Position numbers and translations under genes: made by a program. Positions 35,154-42,609 of a DNA stretch of 64,000 nucleotides are shown here, in pieces. Each line of letters begins with the position of its first letter. Position 1 is the stretch's first letter. Below the pieces are notes generated by a model. The model had not been told where the DNA came from, searched no databases, and was given only the letters and a program-made list of their open reading frames with translations. The DNA is from Thermobaculum sp042408415 (GTDB lineage Bacteria > Chloroflexota > Chloroflexia > Thermobaculales > Thermobaculaceae), in contig JBHORE010000059.1 in NCBI GenBank assembly GCA_042408415.1, positions 1-64,000 of the forward strand, in the 5' to 3' direction.

Positions 35154-35168
35154 ACTCTTCTCAAGAGT
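35154..35168. promoter_or_regulatory. candidate MarR operator
   Basis: ACTCTT-CTC-AAGAGT is a perfect 6-base inverted repeat 74 bases upstream of marR. A related palindrome, ACTCTTGAGT, lies at 35237-35246 near the divergent NHL gene. Both are in the 275-base gap between the two genes, which otherwise holds a weak -10-like TAGAAT (35262-35267). This is a position-based guess. Confidence 0.3.
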
Positions 35169-35355
35169 AACATGCAGTTCAGCATCTAACAACAGTGGGT
35201 TAGGAACTGAGCGTCTGGCAGGAAATTATAAGGTGCACTCTTGAGTTTCATATACATAGGGTAGAATTCAGCAGGTCAGACGGCTTTGGCATGGTTACTG
35301 ATATCGGACATTAATTGCCAGGTTGCTTTGAGTAAAAAGTGTTCAGGAGTGAGTG

Positions 35356-36837
35356 ATGGCAAATAGAAGATTTGAAGGGAAAATAAGGGCCCCAGATTTC
35401 CCAGGCGGTCTTAAATGGTTCAATACGGACAGACACATAAGCCTGGCAGATTTGAGGGGAAAGATAGTTATATTGGATTTCTGGACATACTGCTGCATTA
35501 ACTGCATGCATATACTACCTCACCTACGAAAGCTAGAAGAGAAATATTCAGATGAGTTGGTAGTAATAGGCGTACATTCAGCTAAGTTCATGGCTGAAAG
35601 ATCAGACACGGGGATAAGAAATGCTATTAGGAGATATTCAGTTAGGCATCCAGTCGTGAATGATGTTGACCTCCAAATCTGGAGTGAATACGCCGTACGA
35701 GCCTGGCCTACTCTCTACTTTATTGACCCTACAGGTCGAATAGTGGGTATGCACGAAGGTGAAATAAGGTTCCCTGAACTTGATAACATCATCTCGAAGA
35801 TGATCCAGGAGTACGACTCGTTAGGCATTCTCGACCGGACTCCCCTAAGATTCAATGCAGAGAGGGCTCCAGAGGGAATACTAGCTTTCCCCGGCAAAGT
35901 GCTAGCTCTGGAAGATGAAGATAGCTTATATATAGCGGATTCAAACCATAACCGTATCCTAGAATGCTCGCTATCTGGAAAGATACGCCGAATTTGGGGA
36001 AGTGGTGAGGAAGGGTTGGTAGATGGGTCTAACTTGGATGCAAAATTTAATCACCCACAGGGTATGACGATCCTTGGCAATGAACTGTACGTTGCCGATA
36101 CTGAGAACCACGCCTTACGTCTACTGCATCTAAATGAAGGCAAAGTTGAAACTATAGCTGGTACTGGAGAACAGGGATATCCGATCTCTTTCCAACCTTC
36201 AATTGGAAAGTACACGGAGCTGAACTCCCCTTGGGACCTGGAGATAGTCAACGACGTACTATATATAGCTATGGCTGGATGTCATCAGATATGGGCTATG
36301 GAGTTGCCATCGAGAGTAGTGCGCCCTCTCGCCGGCACAGCTCGGGAAGGTATCAAAGATGGACCGGCTTCCGCGGCATGGTTAGCTCAGCCCAGCGGGC
36401 TTACTACAGATGGCCGATTAATATATTTTGCTGACAGTGAAACGAGCTCTATTCGTCTTCTCGATCCAGCCAGTGGAAACGTAGAGACTTTAGTAGGCAT
36501 AGATCTATTTGAGTTTGGAGATGTGGATGGCATAGGCGGAATGGTTAGACTTCAGCACCCTCTTGATGTTGAGTGGCATGCTGGAAAGTTGTACATCGCT
36601 GATAGCTACAACAACAAGATCAAAATTCTAGATCCCTATACTCGTGAGTGTCGAACCTGGGTTGGATCTAGTAGACAAGAGCTAAGAGATGGTACCAAGC
36701 AGGACGCAAGTTTTGCCGAACCAGGCGGTCTATCTGCCACATCTCGCTATCTATACGTAGCCGACACCAACAATCACGCTATTAGAACCGTAGATCTCAG
36801 CACAGGTGAGGTATCTACACTGAAGCTACTCGAGTAG
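35356..36837 (+). CDS. NHLRC2-like protein: thioredoxin domain plus NHL propeller
   Basis: Residues about 1-150 are a thioredoxin-like domain: LADLRGKIVILDFWTYCCIN, with the redox motif C-I-N-C at 47-50 and a cis-Pro segment in RAWPTLYFIDPTG. The rest is a six-bladed NHL beta-propeller (LYIADSNHNRILE, LYVADTENHALR, LYIADSYNNKIKIL, LYVADTNNHAIRTV). This order and the CCINC motif match animal NHLRC2 and its bacterial relatives. No signal peptide is seen, so it is probably cytoplasmic. The start is ATG 35356 after AGGAG. A short CGGCT/AGCCG hairpin lies at 36862-36874, between it and the convergent gene. Confidence 0.9.
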   Translation: MANRRFEGKIRAPDFPGGLKWFNTDRHISLADLRGKIVILDFWTYCCINCMHILPHLRKLEEKYSDELVVIGVHSAKFMAERSDTGIRNAIRRYSVRHPVVNDVDLQIWSEYAVRAWPTLYFIDPTGRIVGMHEGEIRFPELDNIISKMIQEYDSLGILDRTPLRFNAERAPEGILAFPGKVLALEDEDSLYIADSNHNRILECSLSGKIRRIWGSGEEGLVDGSNLDAKFNHPQGMTILGNELYVADTENHALRLLHLNEGKVETIAGTGEQGYPISFQPSIGKYTELNSPWDLEIVNDVLYIAMAGCHQIWAMELPSRVVRPLAGTAREGIKDGPASAAWLAQPSGLTTDGRLIYFADSETSSIRLLDPASGNVETLVGIDLFEFGDVDGIGGMVRLQHPLDVEWHAGKLYIADSYNNKIKILDPYTRECRTWVGSSRQELRDGTKQDASFAEPGGLSATSRYLYVADTNNHAIRTVDLSTGEVSTLKLLE

Positions 36838-36874
36838 ATTGCTATGTAAAGTACCATTGAGCGGCTTGAAGCCG

Positions 36875-38089
36875 TTATTGTAACCTTAATTCGGCTTTAT
36901 CAGCTACATCACAACATAACGTGCAAGTATTATGAGCTTCATCATAATACCATGTATTCTTTTTCAGCTCATAGGTTTGGGCACGCTCTAGTATCACGCC
37001 GTTAACAAAAATCTTGGTAGGCATAAATCCAGGAGTTAGTTGAAATGTGAAGTCATGGCAATGGATTCCTTGCACAACTTCTATGGACAAGACAATTTCC
37101 TCATCCAGTACCGTAGTCTGTTTACAGATAGCAGTTTCCATCGCAACATAATAGCTAGCAAGCTGGCTAGGGGTCATCCAGACAATATCTTTTCTCCATG
37201 CAGAGTCTATGCGCCTTATTACTTCTCGCAAGCCTTCTAGACCCTTCCATGAGCCATTTGAAAACAAAGATTGCCAATGAGTGGTCATTACCAAGGGACT
37301 TTGATGACGTAAGAGAAATCCTAATCTACCACTTAAGCCATCTTCTGTAACCCACAAATCGATATCTGGATCTCTCCCTTTTTGGGTATGCCAGGCAAAG
37401 TCTATGCATGTACCAGAGACTATGCTTACTAGAGATTCGCTATACCCACACATAGAAATCCTTGGGAATACAACTTCAGAAGTATCATCACAGTGGACAA
37501 AATACCACCCGTGGTTTGTACCAGTAACAGCTTTAAGCGAAGTCCTGATGGCTTCACAGTATAGATCTTCAACAGCTGCTCCTAAGCTCCAAGGGGATGT
37601 AACACCGTTGGGAGATAATCCAACGTGAGTAAGTATTTCTAATGCAACGCTTATGTAACTGACCATCGTGTCCAAGTCCTGTCGATCAAACCATACATCC
37701 TCACGCTCATCTAGTGGCCGCCATGCCGAGATATCCATGGCATAATTGTGAGTCAGCAATTCGGGAGAGATATCACACCTTTTCGCGATTCTCTCCCTAA
37801 CTACCGTGAGAAAGAGTTCTAGTTCGTCTCCACTAACTTCTGGCAAGTAGCTATCTATCCTGCCAGTAGCTCCTGGGCAAGGGATCAGTGAGAATTTGCC
37901 TCTAACATCATACTGGTCGAGCAGGTCAGCAAAAGCCTCAAGGAATGAAATTGGCACTACAGGCTCATGGGCATCATTAGGAAACTCATACCAAGCAGGG
38001 TTACGACAGGGGACAGGATCATCTACCAGCAGAACGGCTGGTATTTTCCGCCTCGGCCACAAAACTCTAAAGTTGTCTCTGCTAGGCAT
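36875..38089 (-). CDS. polysaccharide-deacetylase-like protein
   Basis: A 404-residue protein whose first 330 residues look like the NodB/polysaccharide deacetylase barrel. AVLLVDDPVPC resembles the metal-binding Asp-Asp strand, and FLEAFADLLDQYDVRGKFSL, LTHNYAMDISAW and MTTHWQSLF carry plausible His/Asp ligands. The canonical H-x(3-4)-H motif is not obvious, so a divergent or carbohydrate-binding role is possible. The last 70 residues (LDEEIVLSIEVVQGIHCHDF) are a beta-rich accessory domain. It overlaps the solA-like gene by eight bases, and the substrate may be what the neighbouring ABC importer brings in. Confidence 0.65.
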   Translation of the reverse strand: MPSRDNFRVLWPRRKIPAVLLVDDPVPCRNPAWYEFPNDAHEPVVPISFLEAFADLLDQYDVRGKFSLIPCPGATGRIDSYLPEVSGDELELFLTVVRERIAKRCDISPELLTHNYAMDISAWRPLDEREDVWFDRQDLDTMVSYISVALEILTHVGLSPNGVTSPWSLGAAVEDLYCEAIRTSLKAVTGTNHGWYFVHCDDTSEVVFPRISMCGYSESLVSIVSGTCIDFAWHTQKGRDPDIDLWVTEDGLSGRLGFLLRHQSPLVMTTHWQSLFSNGSWKGLEGLREVIRRIDSAWRKDIVWMTPSQLASYYVAMETAICKQTTVLDEEIVLSIEVVQGIHCHDFTFQLTPGFMPTKIFVNGVILERAQTYELKKNTWYYDEAHNTCTLCCDVADKAELRLQ

Positions 38090-39251
38090 GCTGGGTAACT
38101 CCTGACGAGTTAAACCTCTTTAGAGAAAGAAAGTCTATTGGGTAAGATGTGTGTCCTTCAATAGCAAGATCCGCCAGGACTTCCCCAATTACCGGAGCAA
38201 ATTTGAACCCGTGACCTGAGAACCCACAAGCAAGTACTACCCCGCTTTGCAATGGGTGATGATCCACAACAAAGTGTTGGTCCGGCGTCATGGTATACAT
38301 ACATGTGGAGGCATCGACCGGATGAGATATGGAGGGAATTAGCTTAGCAACTATGTTTTTTAATCGTTCTATCTCATCCAGTGTAACTCCTCTGGCGATA
38401 GTATCCGGGGTGCAAGGAGTGCCATCATCATGACGACCAAACTTCATGCCTACACGCTTGTTGTAAGGCATACCATAATATGTCCCCTCAGGTAATTGCC
38501 ATAAGTGTACTGGCAAGTGATAGCCTTCTATACCATCGCGCTCATCTCCACGCCTAAAGTAAGCCACAAATACTCTGAGAACCTGTAAAGGAATCCCTAT
38601 ATCTGCAAGAACCTCAGGAGCCCAAGGACCTACGGTAAGAATTATCCTCTCTGCTAGATAACCACTAGACGAAAGGGAGGTAAATATCCTGAAACCTGAG
38701 CCTTCTGACCTCCAGGACAAAACTTTCTCTCTCATGCGCAGGTGCACCCCACGAGATGCCGCACCCTGAAGGAAAGAGGATATACAAGCTTCAGGCTGCA
38801 GGACTCCCACCCCAGGTTCGTGTATGGCTACCAAATTCTCTGGCACACGTATTTCTGGATAACGATGCCTTAGTTCATCGCTAGTTAACAGTTCACAAGG
38901 AATATTCCACTGTTGGGAACTGAACAGCACACCACTGATAAGTTCCCCGTCACGAGGCCCTACATATAATCCTCCGGTTATAGTAAGCAATCGAGTATTA
39001 GTGTCTTCTTCCAGTGATCTCCATAGTTCGTAAGATCGCCTTACAAGCGGTACATACTGAGGTGATTCAAAGTACGCTTCACGAATAATCCGACTTTCAC
39101 CGTGGCTAGAACCAAGAGAGTGTGGAGGAGAATAAGCGTCGAAACCTATTACTCTGTAACCGCGAGATGCTAGTATATAGGCAGTAGCGCTTCCCATTGC
39201 CCCCAGCCCTACTACCGCTACATCGTAACTAGCCGTATTGCTAGAACTCAC
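38082..39251 (-). CDS. SolA/MSOX-family FAD-dependent amine oxidase
   Basis: The N-terminal FAD-binding fold is VAVVGLGAMGSATAYILASR, followed by SSHGESRIIREAYFESPQY as in N-methyltryptophan and monomeric sarcosine oxidases. The Cys that binds FAD covalently in MSOX is at the position of STCMYTMTPDQHF (residue about 315), and SGHGFKFAPVIGEVLADLA is the C-terminal signature. The length (389 aa) fits. It would oxidise an N-methyl or secondary amine to an aldehyde with H2O2 release; the substrate is not clear. It is in the sugar-importer operon, 116 bases after the permease and overlapping the next gene. Confidence 0.9.
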   Translation of the reverse strand: MSSSNTASYDVAVVGLGAMGSATAYILASRGYRVIGFDAYSPPHSLGSSHGESRIIREAYFESPQYVPLVRRSYELWRSLEEDTNTRLLTITGGLYVGPRDGELISGVLFSSQQWNIPCELLTSDELRHRYPEIRVPENLVAIHEPGVGVLQPEACISSFLQGAASRGVHLRMREKVLSWRSEGSGFRIFTSLSSSGYLAERIILTVGPWAPEVLADIGIPLQVLRVFVAYFRRGDERDGIEGYHLPVHLWQLPEGTYYGMPYNKRVGMKFGRHDDGTPCTPDTIARGVTLDEIERLKNIVAKLIPSISHPVDASTCMYTMTPDQHFVVDHHPLQSGVVLACGFSGHGFKFAPVIGEVLADLAIEGHTSYPIDFLSLKRFNSSGVTQHA

Positions 39252-39367
39252 AAGGGTACCTCCCTATATAGTAAATCAAGTCAGATGTCTTGCGACCATA
39301 GCAACCATAGTAATTGATTGTAATGAGGTAAAGTGTATTTCTCCTCATCTACGAAAACAAAGCCCTT

Positions 39368-40195
39368 CTAGCCCTTTACAGCTCCTGTGGTAAGTCCTTG
39401 GATAAGTTGCCTCTGAAATATCAGGAAAATCACTGTGAGTGGTACGTAGATAATTGTGGCCCCCGCTGCAGTGACTGGGATGTTAGTAGTCCAGCGCTGC
39501 TGGAAGTACAGCAGACCGACCGGTAGAGTCTGATACTGAGGATCAGTTGTCACTACAAACGGCAGGAGAAATTCATTCCATGTCCATATAAAGAACAGCA
39601 ACCCTAGAGTGCCTATGACTGGGCGAATAAGCGGCACGAGCACCCACCATAGTATCCTCCACGAACTAGCTCCATCCACTATTGCAGCCTCTGTTATGTC
39701 TTTGGGAACACTACTGAAGGCCTGCCTCAGTAGCAAGGTTCCAAAAGACAAGCTGAGAGCGATCTGAGGCAATATCAACCCCCAGTAAGAATTCAGCATG
39801 TACATAGTCTTAAGGACGTAGAAAAGAGGTACCACTATCGCTTGTAAGGGGACGATCAATCCCAGTAGCAGAAAAGCAAAGAGAAACCGTGCACCTTTGA
39901 AATCGAAACGGGAGAAAGCATAACCTGACATACAAGACAGAATGATCGAAGGTATCACCACCGCCACCGCGACTATCAAGCTGTTTATAAAGAACCTGCT
40001 AAATCCTCCCTGCGTCCAGGCAACAACATAGTTTTCAAACTGCCACCTATGAGGAAGGGAAAAGGTTCCTTGGACGAGTTCTATGTCGGTCTTAAAGGAT
40101 GCTAAAGTCGTGATGATAAAAGGGCCTATGGCTACTATCAGGCCAACTATCAAGACTAGATAGATCAAACCTTTCTTAATCACTGCTTTCTCCAA
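39368..40195 (-). CDS. sugar ABC transporter permease (MalG type)
   Basis: One of the two membrane subunits of a CUT1-type importer. There are six helices, and the ATPase-coupling EAA loop is present (EAAIVDGASSWRILWWVLVP, residues about 188-207). ENYVVAWTQGGFSRFFINSL is the family N-terminal region. It overlaps the partner permease by 20 bases. No ATPase gene is present in the cluster, so a shared MsmK-like ATPase from elsewhere must energise it. The C-terminus RQLIQGLTTGAVKG is typical. Confidence 0.94.
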   Translation of the reverse strand: MEKAVIKKGLIYLVLIVGLIVAIGPFIITTLASFKTDIELVQGTFSLPHRWQFENYVVAWTQGGFSRFFINSLIVAVAVVIPSIILSCMSGYAFSRFDFKGARFLFAFLLLGLIVPLQAIVVPLFYVLKTMYMLNSYWGLILPQIALSLSFGTLLLRQAFSSVPKDITEAAIVDGASSWRILWWVLVPLIRPVIGTLGLLFFIWTWNEFLLPFVVTTDPQYQTLPVGLLYFQQRWTTNIPVTAAGATIIYVPLTVIFLIFQRQLIQGLTTGAVKG

Positions 40196-41069
40196 ATAGC
40201 CTTAGCGTGACCAAGGTCAAACCTAGAGTTAGAACGGCTATGATAACTCCCAGCACGGAACCATAGCCCACCCTGTTTATGTTAAATGCGTTCTCGAGCA
40301 TATAGAGTACCACTACGCTAGTGGACCTTCCCGGACCGCCCCTAGTGGTAGCCCATATCACGTCAAAGACCTTGAGAGCATTTATCAGGTTAACGGCTAT
40401 CACCACTGCCATCTCCCCACGCAGTCCTGGCAGAGTAACCGCAAGAAATTCCTGCCAGCCAGAAGCTCCGTCGATCCGGGCAGCCTCATAGAGTTCCTGA
40501 GGGATCTTCTGCAAACCTGCAAGAAAAACTACGTAACAAAAGCCATAGGTAGCCCATGCCCCTATAAGCCCCACAGAAGGCAGAGCAAGGTTGAAGTCGC
40601 CTAACCAACCCAAGGGTTGTATACCAAACAGTCCCAGTAGGCTATTTACAGGCCCAAAAGCGGGGTTCAGCATCCACCTCCAAACCACGCCTATAAGCAC
40701 TCCAGGCATGATGTAAGGCAGGAAAAAACCTACACGGAAGATAGAGCTACCTCTCAGCTTGAGATGATGAACAACGGCAGCAGGTGCCAGCCCCAACACG
40801 GCTGGCAATAAGACGTAGTAAGGAATTAGTACAACATTATGCCAAAGAGAAAGCCAAAATATAGGATCCGAGAAAGCCTGCACATAATTAGCTAGTCCCA
40901 CGAACTTGGGTGCTGTGTACCCATCCCAAGAAAGCAGGCTGAGCACCACAGCACCCAAGGTAGGTACACCAACGAACAGAGTAAATATTGCTAATGAGGG
41001 CAGTAGGTAAAGATACGGCTCCAAGTTTGAGCCGTATCTCTTGCTACGTCCAGACATGCTGTACTTCAC
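40176..41069 (-). CDS. sugar ABC transporter permease (MalF/UgpA type)
   Basis: The partner permease of the importer, with six membrane helices and the EAA loop EAARIDGASGWQEFLAVTLP near residue 195. The N-terminus YLYLLPSLAIFTLFVGVPTL is typical of UgpA/MalF-like subunits. It begins 12 bases after the solute-binding protein gene and overlaps the second permease. The 3' end of the frame reaches into the MalG-type gene, consistent with translational coupling. Confidence 0.94.
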   Translation of the reverse strand: MKYSMSGRSKRYGSNLEPYLYLLPSLAIFTLFVGVPTLGAVVLSLLSWDGYTAPKFVGLANYVQAFSDPIFWLSLWHNVVLIPYYVLLPAVLGLAPAAVVHHLKLRGSSIFRVGFFLPYIMPGVLIGVVWRWMLNPAFGPVNSLLGLFGIQPLGWLGDFNLALPSVGLIGAWATYGFCYVVFLAGLQKIPQELYEAARIDGASGWQEFLAVTLPGLRGEMAVVIAVNLINALKVFDVIWATTRGGPGRSTSVVVLYMLENAFNINRVGYGSVLGVIIAVLTLGLTLVTLRLFGESSD

Positions 41070-41080
41070 TCTGTGATGAC

Positions 41081-42493
41081 CTACTTTTGTTCTTGCTGCA
41101 GGAATTTGGAATAGTCAGCCTCAAGCGCCTTGGCAAACTGATCAGGGCTCTCCTTATGTGCCAACAGAAGCTGCAGGTGAGCAGTTAGGGTGTCATAGAA
41201 TGTGGGAGTAGCCCAGTCCAAGTAGTGCCCTAGAGCATTTTCGTCATTGACCTTATTCCAAGCCTTGTAGAGATCTCCAGATACCGTATTAGGCTTTATG
41301 TAAGACTGAGGAACCTTTATCGCTGGTAGCTGACCATTTTCAAGCAGTAGCTGAACTGCCCTGTCGGATACCAAGAAATTAATGAACCTAGCAGCTACGT
41401 CCGGATACTTAGTGGTCTTGATAATACCATATGGTATACCGACGCTGCCCACGTGGAGTACGGTCTTATTATCCCTGGGTGGCATGGCGAAGAAACCGGC
41501 GTTGCTCCCCATAGCCTTCTGTATATCCCCAGTTAGCCAGCTTCCCTGTAAAAGCATTGCACCTTTGCCGGCAGCAAAAAGCTTCCATGCATCATCCGAA
41601 TGCAGAGCAGCGTAGTTCTTTATAAAGTAGCCTTTAGACTCCCACTCTTGAAGCTTGGCAGCTGCCTGCTTGATCTGAGGAGTATCCCACGACTTATTCC
41701 CTTGGCGGTAAATCAAACCATCCAAGTAGTCCCTAGTGGTCATGGTCCCTAGTATCTCTCCATAGAGGTGAATAGCCTGCCATTTATCCAAGTTACCAAA
41801 GATAAGTGGGGTCACGCCATTGTCCTTGAGCGTTTGCATCACCTGCTCTAATTCATCAAACGTCTTGGGAACCTGTACGCCGTTTTGCTGGAAGATTTTC
41901 TTGTTGTAATAAAACCCCACCAACTCTCCTGTCTGAGAAACTCCCCAGAGCACACCTTTGCCAAAAGTTTTGCCATCCTCCGTGTACATGTTCCTTGCAA
42001 GCAATGCGGGTGCAAACTTCTTGGACCAGCCATACTGCTTATCATATTTGGTAAGTGGGATGAGTAATTTAGCTCGCACTAGGGGCCCCATGCTACTTTC
42101 TCCATTGTTTATCTGCGCTATATCAGGCCCCTTACCGGAAGTGATGGCCCTCTGCAAGGTCTTTTGCAGTTCGTCAAACGGATAACCCTCATGCTCTATC
42201 TGGACTCCAGGGTTATCTTTCTCAAATTCTCTCGCTAGGGTCTCTATAACTTCTTTCTGCACGCCTGAAGTGGCGGTGTCCCACACAACGAGTTTGATGT
42301 TCTTCGAAGCTTGGCCACCAGAAGTAGGGCTAGGGCTAGGTTGAGCACTAGCAGACGGACTGGGACTGCTAGGAGAGGCTGCTGGGGTACTTCCCAGACT
42401 AGGCCCTGTTGTCTGCTGACCACATGAGATCAAAAGCAGGAAACATATAAGGGACAAACATATTGGGATAAGTCTAGGCTGTCTCTTTGGCAT
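41081..42493 (-). CDS. sugar ABC transporter substrate-binding lipoprotein
   Basis: A lipoprotein signal peptide (LICFLLLISCGQQ; lipobox LISC) and a Ser/Pro-rich linker (SPSPSASAQPSPSPTSGG) precede a family-1 solute-binding protein: KLVVWDTATSGVQKEVIETL, DIAQINNGESSMG and GKGAMLLQGSWLTGDI. Length (470 aa) is normal. It delivers its ligand to the two permeases that follow. The sequence does not fix the ligand; a di- or oligosaccharide or a polyol is most likely. Neighbouring amine-oxidase and deacetylase-like genes hint at an amino or N-methyl compound. Confidence 0.92.
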   Translation of the reverse strand: MPKRQPRLIPICLSLICFLLLISCGQQTTGPSLGSTPAASPSSPSPSASAQPSPSPTSGGQASKNIKLVVWDTATSGVQKEVIETLAREFEKDNPGVQIEHEGYPFDELQKTLQRAITSGKGPDIAQINNGESSMGPLVRAKLLIPLTKYDKQYGWSKKFAPALLARNMYTEDGKTFGKGVLWGVSQTGELVGFYYNKKIFQQNGVQVPKTFDELEQVMQTLKDNGVTPLIFGNLDKWQAIHLYGEILGTMTTRDYLDGLIYRQGNKSWDTPQIKQAAAKLQEWESKGYFIKNYAALHSDDAWKLFAAGKGAMLLQGSWLTGDIQKAMGSNAGFFAMPPRDNKTVLHVGSVGIPYGIIKTTKYPDVAARFINFLVSDRAVQLLLENGQLPAIKVPQSYIKPNTVSGDLYKAWNKVNDENALGHYLDWATPTFYDTLTAHLQLLLAHKESPDQFAKALEADYSKFLQQEQK

Positions 42494-42551
42494 TTTGATC
42501 TACCCCCGCTCTAGCTCTATTAAGCAGTAACTAAATATATAGCACAATAAC

Positions 42552-42581
42552 GATCCCAGGGTGTTAAAACACCCTGGGATC
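42552..42581 (-). terminator. terminator of the subtilisin gene
   Basis: Perfect palindrome: arms GATCCCAGGGTGTT and AACACCCTGGGATC around two bases, 28 bases after the S8 peptidase stop. In practice this gives a 12-base stem with a small AT-rich loop. The T tract on the reverse strand is poor (GTTATTGTG). Confidence 0.75.
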
Positions 42582-42609
42582 CAAGGAAGGCATTAACAAG
42601 AGACGTTAT

